NCBI GenBank assembly: GCA_009176605.1
Contig: SEYY01022158.1
Location: 2,501-66,500 of the forward strand
DNA from: Armadillidium nasatum
Lineage: Eukaryota; Arthropoda; Malacostraca; Isopoda; Armadillidiidae
Direction: 5' to 3'
Length of the DNA stretch: 64,000 nucleotides
Below the pieces are notes generated by a model. It had not been told where the DNA came from and made no database searches. It was given only the letters and a program-made list of their open reading frames with translations. Made by a program: the position numbers and the translations under genes. The stretch's first letter is position 1, and every line of letters begins with the position of its first letter. Below, in pieces: positions 26,570 to 45,581 of this stretch.

Positions 26570-27480
26570 TTTTCACCTCCCACTCTCGTGAGGTGGTACC
26601 CACCATAGTTTCCTCATACACATAGACCTTTCCTTTTTCTCCTTCCCCCTCAGCATTACCTTCTCTCATACTTTGTCTTCTTCAACTCTCCTTCTCTCAT
26701 CTAAAATTGAACCTCCTTCCCCAAAATCTCCCACCCTATGTCCATCCATCTCCATATTGGCCTTCCTCTTCCCCTTCTCAACTCCACCTCAGATCTAAGT
26801 ATTCCAATCATCATCCTGTCCTCATTCATTCTACACACATCTCCAAAAAACCTTGGTATACTCACCTCTACCCCATCCTCCATCCCCGTCCTCTATCCAA
26901 ACATCTCCCATATTCTTTCATTTCTAATCTTATTTACCCTTCTCAATCCGCAAATCGTATTCAATCCCTTCATATCAAACTCATTCGATCTTTTCTTGCC
27001 TGAGCATTTATCATGTTTCACACCCATGCATTACTGATAGCAAACACATACACAAGTATTTTTACTTTTGCTTCCTTTGATATTCTAACCTTCTTCCATA
27101 CTTACTTTAATCATTTTATCACTTTCATTTCCACCACCACTCAATTCTTTCTTCTCTATTCAAATCCCTTTTTCCATCCCCCCTTGACCTTTTACCAACA
27201 TTTCCAGATATTTGAACTCTGTCATCTCTTCAAATCTCGCCCCTCAATTCCTCCCCTTACACTTTCTCATCTCCATCTCTAAGTCTCATTCCTTTACTTT
27301 TTGTTGACTTAACAAACTCTTTCACCAACATTCTCAACCCCCTTGTTCTTCTCCTACTCACTCTCTTGTCAATTCTTTTACTCTTGTCACTAATATCCAC
27401 CTATATATCTTCCTTATCACACTCAACTGACTTATCCCTCTATAACTCCTATGCACCATCTTATCACATTTTCATCTACA
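26570..27480 (-). mobile_element. LINE remnant, reverse-transcriptase part, RTE-like
   Basis: Minus-strand pieces read 'RGISQLSVIRKIY' and 'GEEQGG' (RT entry, near 27470-27340), then 'FKYLEMLVKGQGGMEKGI' and finally 'RFFGDVCRMNEDRMM...RRGRGRPIWRWMD' (26860-26720). The last block is the typical C-terminal tail of RTE and related LINEs found in many arthropods (GHVxRM...RRGRGRP.RRW.D). Much of the central RT is deleted. It lies in an intron of the zinc-finger gene. Confidence 0.6.
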
Positions 27481-27501
27481 GTTTCTATTTTTTTTTATTT
27501 A

Positions 27502-27640
<139 letters not shown>

Positions 27641-27664
27641 TGAGTTCCATTCATTTTATTTCAG

Positions 27665-27859
27665 AGTTTTCCACACAATGAATCAAACATCCCTTTACCT
27701 GAAAATATAAAGAAAGAATTAGATGAAAATTCCTCTTTTATAAAGACAGAGCCAAGAGAATCTGATTTGGAATTTGTCTTTAATGAAAAGAAGATCGAAA
27801 ATAATGTCATAAAAACAGAAAATTCTCCCATGATCATGAAGAAGTTTGATACTCAACAA
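27665..27859 (+). CDS. Zinc-finger gene exon B, acidic SUMO-motif exon
   Basis: Acceptor TTATTTCAG and donor GTAAGA enclose exactly 65 codons in phase 0. The exon opens SFPHNESNIPLPENIKKELD and includes IKKE, FIKTEPRE and VIKTENS, three matches to the SUMO-attachment consensus psi-K-x-E. IKTEP followed by acidic residues also fits the synergy-control form. No finger is present. Its C-terminal part ('NNVIKTENSPMIM') is homologous to the end of exon D ('NNGVIKSENVMMI'). It lies between exon A and exon C, with a 168-bp intron to exon C. Confidence 0.7.
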
Positions 27860-28027
27860 GTAAGAGTATGTTCTAAATCATTAATTATTATTATTAAGTC
27901 ATTTGTGTTGTTATATTTTACTCACCTTGGAAACAGATGGCTAACAAAACGGGATGCATTACTTTTCTTTATTATTATTATATTATTGTCATTTTTAATA
28001 TTATTATTAATTCAATTTCTTTTATAG

Positions 28028-28189
28028 AAATTTATGAGCCTGAAAAATGTTTCTTCGTTGGTAAATAAAGTAAATGAAAATGGTTTAAAATCACATTTTG
28101 AATCAGACGAAGAGGAATTTTTTGCCCAAATTTTGATGTCAAAATTTCCTTTGTTGCTTCTCAAGAAGTTTAGTCACAAGGAATTAAAG
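28028..28189 (+). CDS. Zinc-finger gene exon C
   Basis: Acceptor TTTTATAG and donor GTAAAA enclose 54 codons, phase 0. It opens KFMSLKNVSSLVNKVNENGL, then an acidic 'ESDEEEFFAQ', and ends in a hydrophobic/basic helix ('KFPLLLLKKFSHKELK'). The start is homologous to exon E at 36473 (KYMTSKNVSSLLKKIKK). I do not recognise a domain. The B-C order repeats as D-E, which indicates duplication of an exon pair. Confidence 0.65.
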
Positions 28190-28350
28190 GTAAAATATTT
28201 TACAAACTAACAAAAAATTATCATTATTATTATTACTATTTATATGATTATTAGGGTTGGAATCTAGTATTTGTATCGGCAGATTTTTTGGTACCAGGTT
28301 TCAGTATGCAACATTTTTGTATCAGTAACAAGTTTCTATAACATTTTAAA

Positions 28351-28399
<49 letters not shown>

Positions 28400-28459
28400 T
28401 TATTATTATTATTACTTAAATTAAATTTTTTTTTTTTATATTTTTTTTATTTATTAAAT

Positions 28460-28480
<21 letters not shown>
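28190..28480. repeat. (ATT)n and TA microsatellites in intron
   Basis: An (ATT)n run occupies about 28350-28415 and short TA runs occur around 28459-28490. No gene is supported. Confidence 0.8.
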
Positions 28481-28490
<10 letters not shown>

Positions 28491-29310
28491 TGTAAGGTAT
28501 TCGCGCAACTGTGAATATCTAAACAAAAGAAAAACAAAGTACGATATAGTTAAATTAAATCAAAAACAAAAATTTAATACTTTTCACCCACCTTTGGTTT
28601 TCAATACCTGATGAGGAGTAGGCTCTGGTTGATTAAATTGAGTCGTCCGGTTCGCCTTTAAGTGATGGACGATGTCGGGACTCGAACTGCTATGTCCTCT
28701 TCTCCGTTTCGTCAGGACACGAGGTCGTTGGTTAATGCTGCTATTTACGTTCGCGAACAGATGACTTCCAGTGTTCCGCGAGTGTTATTTGGATTACTTA
28801 AAGAGCAAATGCAACGAGTACACAACAAGAACTTTTTCAGTAGTTCAAGGTTTCAAGGTTGAAGAAAACACGAAGAATTGGTAAAGGTGTTTAATTCGGA
28901 ACCAATATTGAGTGATGATGATAATAATGGACAATGAATAAACTCTTGACAACAAGGTCAGAACTTGGAGGAAGGTTAAGGAAAGAGCTGAACAGATTAG
29001 AGCTCTGGTTCAGAACTGACAGGAATGTTATTGACGAGTTGATTGTCAATAAAGAATTACCTGAAGTCAATTCTTAACTTTGAAGGAATGTAAGGAACAA
29101 GGATTCTTCTTATAGGGTTGAATAAATAGTCGTGTGAAGGTAGTTCCTTCCCCGGAACTACGAAAAGAAGTAAAAATTTGTTAAAAGGTATGTTGAACAA
29201 TTTGTTTTTTATTGTAATATAAACAGCAATCAATGACAAACAATTGTTTTCACTTACGTGGATTGTCTGGATTGTAGGTATTCCAATCAATTGAGAATAA
29301 TTCACAGTTT
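28491..29310. other. Unresolved, relatively GC-richer intronic sequence
   Basis: This block is less AT-rich than its surroundings and has a short frame at 28662-28862 (MMDDVGTRTAMSSSPFRQDT...) with no recognisable domain. The segment TGGACGATGTCGGGACTCGAAC at 28667-28688 looks like the complement of a tRNA 3' end and could be a primer-binding site of an LTR element, but I found no matching LTR pair. Function and class remain open. Confidence 0.3.
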
Positions 29311-31980
<2,670 letters not shown>

Positions 31981-32090
31981 TAAATAATTAAAAAAAAGAC
32001 CGTTCATCCGGATAAGCTGATTGCAAAATCTTGGTGGAACCAAGTTAATGGGACAGTAGTTGTTGAGAGGGATTCCCCGTTTTTTTAAGA

Positions 32091-32826
32091 AATAAATTGA
32101 AATTAAGAAATAATAATTTGTAGTTGAAATTAATCTTGAAACTTGTCAGATGTTATTTCTTGGAGTTATTAGAAAAGTTGTTCCTTCTCTAAGGAGTTCG
32201 AATAATGGTTTCTTCGATTTCTCCTCTTCGTAAGTTGTAGGTGATGCAGTATTTCGAAGTTGACCTATTTCCACACGTATGTCTTGAAATTTTGGTCGAG
32301 TTTTCAATTATTCATTATGAAAATAAAATAATATACATTATTATTAATTCACATAAATGAATGTAATGGTAGAATAAATGGTAAGGTAAGGTAAGGTAGT
32401 TGACGTTACTTATCTTCAAGATATGGAATTGCTTGTTTTAGTCTGGTTTTGCAATGAGAAATTTTCTTGCTCTGCTCAACGCCACTTGATCATATGATCG
32501 TTTGATTTAAGTTCAAAAACTTCTTAGGACAAGAGCTCTTGAAATAATTCTTATTTTGAATCTTGCAGATTAAATTTCCAAAGTTGAATGATTAAGACAA
32601 TTGAACTGCAGAAAATATTTAAGACATATTAACAGCAGTAAAATTCTTTGTTTTGAACAAACTGACAGTCGTAATTTCTTAATAACTGAACAGAAGAATG
32701 AACTTTTTCAAACTTAACACCAAATAAAGTTTTAAGCAACTGAAAAGGATTTTCGATTTTCCCACCAAAAGCAATTCCCTTCCTCAAAATTCTGGGAGAT
32801 TTGTAACAGTATATTAAAATTGTAAC
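32091..32826. other. Unassigned intronic sequence
   Basis: Nothing recognisable as coding. A GGTAAGGTAAGGTAAGGTA minirepeat lies at about 32380-32398. Confidence 0.35.
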
Positions 32827-32847
32827 AATATATATATTATATATATA

Positions 32848-32887
<40 letters not shown>

Positions 32888-32993
32888 TATATATAATATA
32901 TAATATATATATATAAATATATTATATATATATATATAATATATAATAATATATATATATATATTATATATATATTAATATATATATATATAT
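32827..32993. repeat. Imperfect TA/TAA-rich tract
   Basis: TA runs repeatedly interrupted by ATTA or AATA, adjoining the 5' side of a LINE ORF1 fragment. Confidence 0.9.
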
Positions 32994-35150
32994 TTGATAG
33001 TCAAAAGTTTCATATTCCAATAGTTTTCAGTACTCGGTATTGGTAAATTCATGAGGTATCGTCTGATTCGTATCGGTATTCGGTATCGGGTGGTTTACAA
33101 TTACTGGAATCCCTCCATCCCAAATTATCATCATCCCCCTCATGAAGGTTGTCTCTTTGTAGTAGAGAGGAGGCCCAGACACTTCAGTGTCTGCGAAGTG
33201 CTACCTTCCATCCTCTTTGTTTTTATTTTGTTTCATTCCCTCCCATCTGTTATTATTTCAGTTACCTTTATTATTATTATTATTATTAGTGTTGTTACTC
33301 TACTTATTTTAATTCTCATGGTTTATGGATGTTTTTTTACTATCAAAATTATTCTTTTATCGCTTATTTTTTTTTTTCTTCCTTTTACATTCCTACTTTC
33401 TCTTAATTCCCCAACATACTGTGGTACGTATTATTACTCTCGGTTCTTAGAGTCTTTTCTAACTGTTCCTTATGCAGCTTTTCCTTCGCCGGTCTTGTGT
33501 CTACTTCAACCTGGTCATTCTTGCCTTTAACCACTTCGTCGATTGTAGAGGACCCGAGCCTTGGCTAACCACCAGGGTGACTTTCCTTCACTTGCGTGTA
33601 AAATCTCGGGCTTTGAGTAAAGTGCCATATGATACATGGAAAGGCTCATCTGAGGTCACACCCACTTGAAGGGGTGTGGTTACTGAAAGGGAAATTTTCT
33701 GAGGTATGGATGCTGGGTGGCCGTGGTTTTAGTGACTTTGCTACTAGGATATGTGTAACATTGCTTTCATTATAGGTTTTATAATGAATTTATAATTTGC
33801 TCATATCTAACTTGAAAAGTACCTTTTAAATAAGGGCAAACATCGTCTCTCGTCGGACATTACCTCCGCCCTTTCCTCGGCATCTGTTAGTCAGGAATAT
33901 GCAGGAGCTCCATGGCCCTACTGATGTGTAGATCCCTTAGTCCCACATTCTGTTTGGTTTTCACAACTGATATAATGAATGTAGGTACAGAATTTGCTAC
34001 CCAAGAAAGGCGTCAAATATTTATATCCCCTGGAAATTCAAAGCTCGACTTGTGGTCGTAAGCCAACCAACCTCACCTTGGTTCTCTGACCCACCCACGA
34101 GCGTCCCGAGTGACGTTTTATTCCCTCTATTTTTATTTGAGCTCTCTGATTTAGCTTCAATTATTGCCCTTAATCCTCTCAAACTATTGTAAACATGGCT
34201 TTAGAAGATGCTCTTGGCACTCCAGACCCGAAGGTGATTCCAATGAAGAATATTTCCCTCTTTGTTCTTGCTGCTTCCAGGGGTGAAAGTACACAATTGG
34301 AACGTCTCTTCTCTTCTTACCATTCTTGTCCTTTCCACCCCGGACGCCATAAGAAATACCCCCAAGGGTTTACCATCTTTGTCCTGAGGTACAAAACGAT
34401 GAAACGAACGCCATCTTACATCATTTGCACCGAAAATCTGTAACTGTCACTATTGTTTATAGATTTTTTCTAAACAACTTAAAGAACCCCTACGAAGTCG
34501 AATGCCAGACTACTTACGCTCAGTACTCCATTTCCTTTTACTAAGGTGAAGATTGTCTTTACCACTTACGATGTCCGCCCATATATCCCCCGTCTGAGAA
34601 GGCGTTTCCGATGCCAGAGACTCGGTCACCTTCAGAAATATTATCCTTCTCTTCATTCAATTTTCTCTTGTTCCAGAGGTAATCATCTCACCCCTTGTGT
34701 CCCTCCCACTTTTTTGTCCGAATTACAAAGGGGGCCCTTCTGTCTCTTCCATCCATTGCTCTTCATATAAACTCGAATTTCAGATCCTGGAATACTGCAC
34801 TCTTTTCGAGCTTGCTCGTCTGGAGGCGATAAGGCATGCCGGAGAGACATTATCGTATGTACAACGACTTTCAACCTTTCTAATTCTGGAAGAGTAGCTT
34901 CTTCCTTTCTTTGGTCTCCATCATCCTTGGTAATCTAATCTCGTTCCAACCGCTCATCCCCGGAACCAAGATTAGGATCTTGACCTAATCCTGTACGTTC
35001 TTCTTCCCCAACAGTAAACTGTCCCTCTGCCTCTCATGATACGACCCACGCTCCTCTGTTTCGTGGATCTCTGGAGTATTAGACTTTTTGAAGAACTCTA
35101 AATTCTATCAAGACCAGAATTTCTTTGACAGATTTCAAATATCTTTTTTT
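32994..35150 (+). mobile_element. 5' UTR and gag-like ORF1 of a jockey-like LINE
   Basis: A relatively GC-rich block contains 34195-34443 (MALEDALGTPDPKV...) and 34546-34900. The second part has 'FRCQRLGHLQKYY', a serine/cysteine-rich region and 'YKLEFQILEYCTLFELARLEA', the degenerate remnant of the zinc-knuckle region and C-terminal helix of a LINE ORF1 (compare CYKCQKFGHGSKNC in the I-group element at 18315). About 1.1 kb of non-coding, LINE-like 5' UTR precedes it. It is broken in several places. TA tracts bound it at 32827-32993 and 35249-35408. It plausibly supplies the 5' half missing from the ORF2-only copies, but that link is an inference. Confidence 0.55.
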
Positions 35151-35244
35151 AGAAAAAAAAAAAAAAAAAAAAAAAAAACTACGTTTTTTCTATTCTATTC
35201 GTCCATGATCATCCTTAAAATTGACAGGTGTCATTTTTAGACCA

Positions 35245-36107
<863 letters not shown>

Positions 36108-36311
36108 ATCTTTTGTGATAATGAATCAGACTTCACTTTAAAAACAGAAGACATTAAAATTGAAGAGTTAGATGAAAAGGTATCTATAAAGTCAGAGTTG
36201 ACTGAATCAGAGAAGGAATCCGTGTTAGGAGAAGGACTGGTTAACAATGGTGTCATAAAATCCGAAAATGTGATGATGATTGAGGAGAAATCTTTTGGTC
36301 AGCACTCAAAG
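36108..36311 (+). CDS. Zinc-finger gene exon D, duplicate of exon B
   Basis: Acceptor ATTTCAG and donor GTATGT enclose exactly 68 codons in phase 0. The product opens IFCDNESDFTLKTEDIKIEE. It contains four psi-K-x-E motifs (LKTE, IKIE, IKSE, IKSE) in a very acidic setting. The shared end with exon B shows it is a tandem duplicate. It may be used in addition to, or as an alternative for, exon B; phase-0 borders allow either without changing frame. Confidence 0.7.
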
Positions 36312-36375
36312 GTATGTTGATTCAAATGTTATTCATTACTTAAGTTATAACAGGTTATTAAGTGGAAAACCTTTC

Positions 36376-36444
<69 letters not shown>

Positions 36445-36472
36445 GATAATAATAAGTCAACTTCATTTATAG

Positions 36473-36556
36473 AAATATATGACTTCGAAAAATGTTTCTT
36501 CATTATTGAAGAAAATAAAAAAATGAAAAAGATTTTGAAAGATAATTTGAATCAAG
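36473..36556 (+). pseudogene. Zinc-finger gene exon E, broken duplicate of exon C
   Basis: Acceptor CATTTATAG and a donor at 36557 enclose 84 bases. The start KYMTSKNVSSLLKKIKK matches exon C (KFMSLKNVSSLVNKV). An in-frame TGA follows after 17 codons, inside an A-rich stretch, and further stops occur. It is either a decayed exon or one affected by an A-run indel. An (ATT)n microsatellite occupies 36379-36444 just upstream. Confidence 0.55.
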
Positions 36557-36599
36557 GTAAAAAAAAAGTTTCCTGTTTGGGAGTAACTCTCTCTCTCTC

Positions 36600-36710
36600 T
36601 TCATGCAATTCTTCTTAAAATTCCTCGAGTCACATCTCTCTAGTTCATTTATAGTACATTATAATTTCATTTAAAGATTTTTTTTTTTTTTATTACGTTC
36701 AAATTCGACA

Positions 36711-36787
<77 letters not shown>

Positions 36788-37240
36788 CAAAATACGCAAT
36801 GCAAGGGAATTTTTCTTTTTACTCTTAGAGAGAGAGAGAGATAGGAAAAGTACTACTGGTGTTTTTCAAGATCCGATTGTATCTTCTTTCCCCTTTCTAC
36901 TTTTTTTTTTTTTTTTTTTTTTACTTTACTTTACTTTCTGATTATAGTAACTTACTCTTTATTTATATGTATAAAAAGGTAGATTTATAAAAATACTGAT
37001 TTTTTTCTCTTTGAAATGAGTATGTAAAAAAAATGGTGGTTTTTAGTATTTCAGAAACTATTTCCATTATTTATCTACTCATTGCATTCATCTACAAAGT
37101 TTTTGGAAATTACCCAGACTCCACTTTCTACTCTAATATATATTTTGTATATATTATTTTTCTTCTGATGTATATTGGTGGGATCATAATGTTTCTCTTA
37201 AATAAAAAATGCTTCTAAAAGTTGTTTTAAGACACTTTTT
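36600..37240. other. Low-complexity intronic sequence with a long poly(T)
   Basis: A T-run of about 70 bases lies at 36715-36784, with shorter T-runs at 36677-36690 and 36901-36922 and a short (GA)n. No gene is supported. Confidence 0.6.
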
Positions 37241-37800
37241 GAACTAATTTCAAACCATATTACGTGATTGATCAAAGAAGTACGACCGAAAGTCTGACCA
37301 ACTTTGGCACCGAAATGTCACAAACGTTTCCTCGAAATACGCGGGAGTCTTGCTGAAGACTTGAAAAGATATAAGAGAATACAGTGATAAGAAAGCATTC
37401 GGAAGAACCCAGAGGAGGATAGAGTTTGACAGTATAACGAGAAGGATTAGAAGTTTAAAAGAAGGTCAAGAATGTTGGGTTTATCCCCAAGACAATCTGG
37501 GGTACTAGTAGGGAGCTGCACCCACTACTCAAGGTCATTCTGGGTGGAGAATTGAAAGACATATTCACCGGCTGTATCATGAAAACTTGAAAAAAGTCAT
37601 TGGCGTGGAAGAAGATTTAAATCACCTAAATATGATAATATCTGGGAAAGGAGAAGAAGAGAGAATGTGTTCTGTTTTGGAGTTTAGATAGTTAAAGAAT
37701 TTGGGATAGTCAGTAGAATTAGGAGATAAATAAATAGAACAAATGAATTTAGACGTAGAATGGCAAAAGAGCTTTAGCCACAAGTGGAAAATTCAGAAGA
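37241..37800 (-). mobile_element. Endonuclease-domain fragment of the jockey-like LINE
   Basis: The minus strand carries pieces corresponding to the endonuclease end and the linker to RT ('PPLGSSE', 'VRLSVVLL' and CACAAACGTTTCCTCG on the plus strand). The same segment is seen at 31090-31560 and 59085-59410. Broken and truncated at both ends. Confidence 0.6.
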
Positions 37801-38156
37801 CTCGATTATTATTAAATTTATTTTGTGAAGCCATCATCAAGATAACTGTAAAGGATAAAATACAAACATTAAATAAACTGAAAATCTAGAATAAAAACAA
37901 AAATAAAAAAATAGACAATAAAGATTGACTAGAAATAATAACGGTGACACAATAACCATACGAAGCAACACCAACAAGTATATGAACTTTAATGAGGAAA
38001 AAAACAGTAAACAGAAGGTAGTAAATAATTGGAATGTTTGGTTGTAGGAGAAGAGAGAAATAAGTATTTGAAAACGTACGTACCACATGCTCGTAAATAA
38101 AGGAATGAAATGGGGCTGTAGAGAGAGTTAACAGGACTCAGAATCAGTATTTAAGA

Positions 38157-38624
38157 ATGTCAGTCAAACGACCAATTTATTGGGACGAAGATCTTTCCCA
38201 AGTAGTTCTGATTTATAATCATACAACGCATTCCAAAATTCAAATGACACCATTTGAAAATATATTGAAACGGGCTCACACTCAGAGTACAGGATTACCA
38301 TTGCCCAGAGTGAATGAATGTTGGGAAGAAGGACATCACCAATTTGAGTCATACAATATAGATCAATTAGTAGGTTTTAAAGTACATTTACCAGGTGATC
38401 TCACCTTAAACAAATTAGACCAAAAATATTATGGGCCATATAAAATAATAGAGATTCAACCTAATGGGGTTACATATATAATTGAATTGGAAAAGGATGA
38501 AGGAAAGTACAGGGTTCACCATAGACTGCTGAGAAAATGGAAGATTCCTCCGGAATATTTAAGGAACAATCTAGTATTTCAGAAGTATGCCCTTGAAGGG
38601 GAGGATGATGTACAACCTATTTAG
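38157..38624 (+). CDS. Gypsy-type integrase C-terminal part (fossil fragment)
   Basis: An open stretch covering the end of the integrase catalytic core and the C-terminal GPY-type domain (GPYKI), which in living relatives binds DNA and helps target integration. It ends with 'HHRLLRKWKIPPEYL', a usual Gypsy integrase ending. It is only part of a polyprotein and has no start codon of its own. Confidence 0.75.
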   Translation: MSVKRPIYWDEDLSQVVLIYNHTTHSKIQMTPFENILKRAHTQSTGLPLPRVNECWEEGHHQFESYNIDQLVGFKVHLPGDLTLNKLDQKYYGPYKIIEIQPNGVTYIIELEKDEGKYRVHHRLLRKWKIPPEYLRNNLVFQKYALEGEDDVQPI

Positions 38625-39417
38625 AGAAGAAGAGTCCTTAGAGGAACAGTTAAATAAAGAAATTGAAGTTAATTCACCAGAAATGGAGGAAGAAAACTAG
38701 GAAGATGAGGAATCATTCTTTGAAGGGTTTGTAGTTGATCAAGATAAATTAAAACAGATTAAAGATAAATTAGTCATCATTGCCCAACAGCATGAAGCGT
38801 TGGTCCAAAGAATTTATTCAGCCTCAAAGATGAATAGACTTGATGAAAGAGATTATACTTACAAGGAAGTAATTACTAATGAAGAAATAGAAATACACAT
38901 TTTTGCAATGGGATACTTCAGACCTATTGGAAGAGGCTGAAAGAAGATGGGAATTAACAGAGGCGATTATCTGTACTTCTACAATACCAGAACAGAACAT
39001 AATATCTTGTGACTTGAATAACTTGAGAAAGAGGGAGAACATAATGAAGAAGTACCCGAAGAAGAAGAAGTTGTGGAACGTTCCCAGACTAATGAATTTT
39101 CATTTTTAGGATTTGATAAAATAAAGCAATAGGAAAGCAAATAAAAAAAAAAAATGAACCATATACCCGTTCAAGAGGTGCGTGCTTGGACTTGCCTCTT
39201 GTTCACCCGTATCTTTTGGAGAGAAAAAGGAGGAAATAATTGTATGAAAAATATATAAAAGTATAAATTTTTGGGTTAATAGTAAATTAATCTTAATTTT
39301 AGTCCATCTTATCTAAAATATGAATAAACTTAACAGTAATTATTTAAAATTCAGTTACTTGAAAGTAATGGGGTTGTTAGAATGAATAGATGAGTTAATA
39401 ATTGTATAGATTATAGA

Positions 39418-40921
39418 ATGAATGGAATAAAAATCCTTATAACAACTTATCTTGTTTTTCAGATTTTAGTCACTGGGCATTCTTGGGTCCAGGATATGGA
39501 AGATGGCTTTGCTCCGGGGTTGTTGCCGGGGATGGAAGTAGTTTTCAGAGCGTATCCTGGAATAAATCTTTCTAGACTCAAGGGAAAAATTACCCCAAAT
39601 CCTTGATGCCACGTATACCCATATGATGGTGCACATCATAATAACAGAGGCATTCCGAAAGATGACTATATCAGATTCCTTAGAGGATCAGAATTACTGG
39701 GTTATGGTAGCTAATGAAGCTTTTGATAACAATAAATTTTGTAGGGATTTCACGGAATTCTCTAGACATTGTGCCGATATTTGTCCAAATATTAAAATCC
39801 TTCTAATTATACCACCTTTCTTAGATCTGGTGTATTATAATTTTTTAAGAGTCGAAAGATATCCTCAGAGGATAAAAGATATTTATAACCGAAGACCAGA
39901 ATTTTCTTGGAGGGAATTGCATAGACAATGTGTAGACAATCATTCGTACATACGTACATTGAGGACTGATAGGTACCAATGGATAAATAAAAATTCTTAT
40001 CCCGTCATGAATGTGGCTTCTGCTTTGTTGGGGCAAAGACAGAAAGTAAGAGATTTCAATAAAGGGAAAAGGTTAACACTGTGGAATGAAGGATTCCTAA
40101 GAGATGGGATGCACCCGGTTGCCGAATTGTGTTCTAATCTGTGGAGGAGGTTATACAAGGCTCAACTTTTTCACCTGGTTGTTGAAGTGGAGAGGGTGAT
40201 ATCTTCAGAAGTTCACACAGCTCCATACATTTCGTTGGAGGTGACAGAAGAACAGAGGGCAGAGTTAGAAGAACAAAGGGAAGAGATAGGAGAACAGGGA
40301 GAAGTGATAGAAGAGATAAGAGAAGAGGTAGAACCACAAGCAGGTCCCTCAGGAATTAGTAGGCAGGAGTCTAATGATGTAATAGAAATAGATGAAGAAA
40401 GATTGGGGAAGCATGAGGAAATGGAAAGTATGGTGATAGAGGAACATGGAATGGAAAGAGGAGGGAGAACCCCAGAAGTTGAAGAAGTAGTACAAGTGGA
40501 AGAAGCTCCAGTTCCAGCTAGAGAGATGGGAGAATTACTTTTCGAGGAGGATCCTCCGAGGGCTTCTCGTAGGCGGAACTACTCGCCTATCCGATTCGAA
40601 TTATCTCCTGAACCAGAACAGGGAATAGGACCTATAAGAAATACAAGAGCAGGATGGCGTATGACTAGGGGAAGCCCGTTGAATAGGTGTTCCCGAGTAA
40701 GAACGACCCCATATGAAAGGTCGCATTCTGCCGGACGAGACCAGATTAAGCAAATGGAAAGTGAGAATGTAAGACCCATAGGAGACGAACTGGAACAACA
40801 GTGCCGGTTAAAATTGTCGGAGTTGGTAGGATATATGCAGGGATTCATGGCGGCCCATGGTCATGAATTATCTTCCAGAGAAGCAAAAGAAAAAGTTAGG
40901 GAGATGTGTGAGGAGAGGTAA
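39418..40921 (+). pseudogene. SGNH-hydrolase-like frame in the env-like position of a Gypsy element (fossil)
   Basis: The start holds 'ILVTGHSWV' (block I-like, GHS in place of GDS) and 'AYPGINLSRL' (block II-like). A central hydrophobic strand 'NIKILLIIPPFLDLVYY' and the late 'RDGMHPVAELCSNLWRRL' (block V-like, DGxHP) complete the SGNH/GDSL plan. A long Glu-rich coiled-coil-like tail and a basic Arg-rich segment follow. SGNH domains are known from ORF1 of some LINEs and from DIRS/Ngaro-type elements. In a Gypsy element, after integrase, this is unusual. It is broken, about one or two breaks. It could instead be a separate element or a captured host gene. Confidence 0.55.

Positions 40922-45483
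<4,562 letters not shown>

Positions 45484-45578
<95 letters not shown>
45484..45578. repeat. (TA)n microsatellite, 3' flank of a LINE
   Basis: A TA run with one AATA interruption links the LINE tail to the start of the BED-finger repeat at 45580. Confidence 0.95.

Positions 45579-45579
<1 letters not shown>

Positions 45580-45581
<2 letters not shown>

Larger units (their letters stand above)
38100..40921 (+). mobile_element. Gypsy-type LTR retrotransposon fragment, with an SGNH-like third frame; broken
   Basis: A fossil fragment of a Gypsy-family element. The 5' part is the end of the integrase: 'YNHTTHSKIQMTPFE' is the end of the core region and 'KYYGPYKIIEIQPNGVTYIIE' is the C-terminal domain. 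It is followed by acidic sequence and then a region (39418-40921) with SGNH-hydrolase features, described separately. The gag, protease, RT and RNase H parts are not present upstream. I could not define LTRs; a 3' LTR may lie within 41000-42400. It is broken, with a few breaks, and of moderate age. Confidence 0.65.

Noticed and set aside
28640-28720. Possible tRNA or tRNA-derived SINE (GTTCGAGTCCCG on the minus strand)
   Set aside because: The B-box-like element is present but no A box, no cloverleaf pairing and no T-stem complementarity can be drawn. A primer-binding-site explanation is possible but has no matching LTRs.
32380-32400. GGTAAGG minirepeat as telomere-like sequence
   Set aside because: Only a few units and not the arthropod TTAGG repeat.
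33051-33530. Hydrophobic 159-residue frame as a membrane protein
   Set aside because: It lies in the presumed 5' UTR of a LINE, is driven by T-rich sequence, and has no domain or signal.
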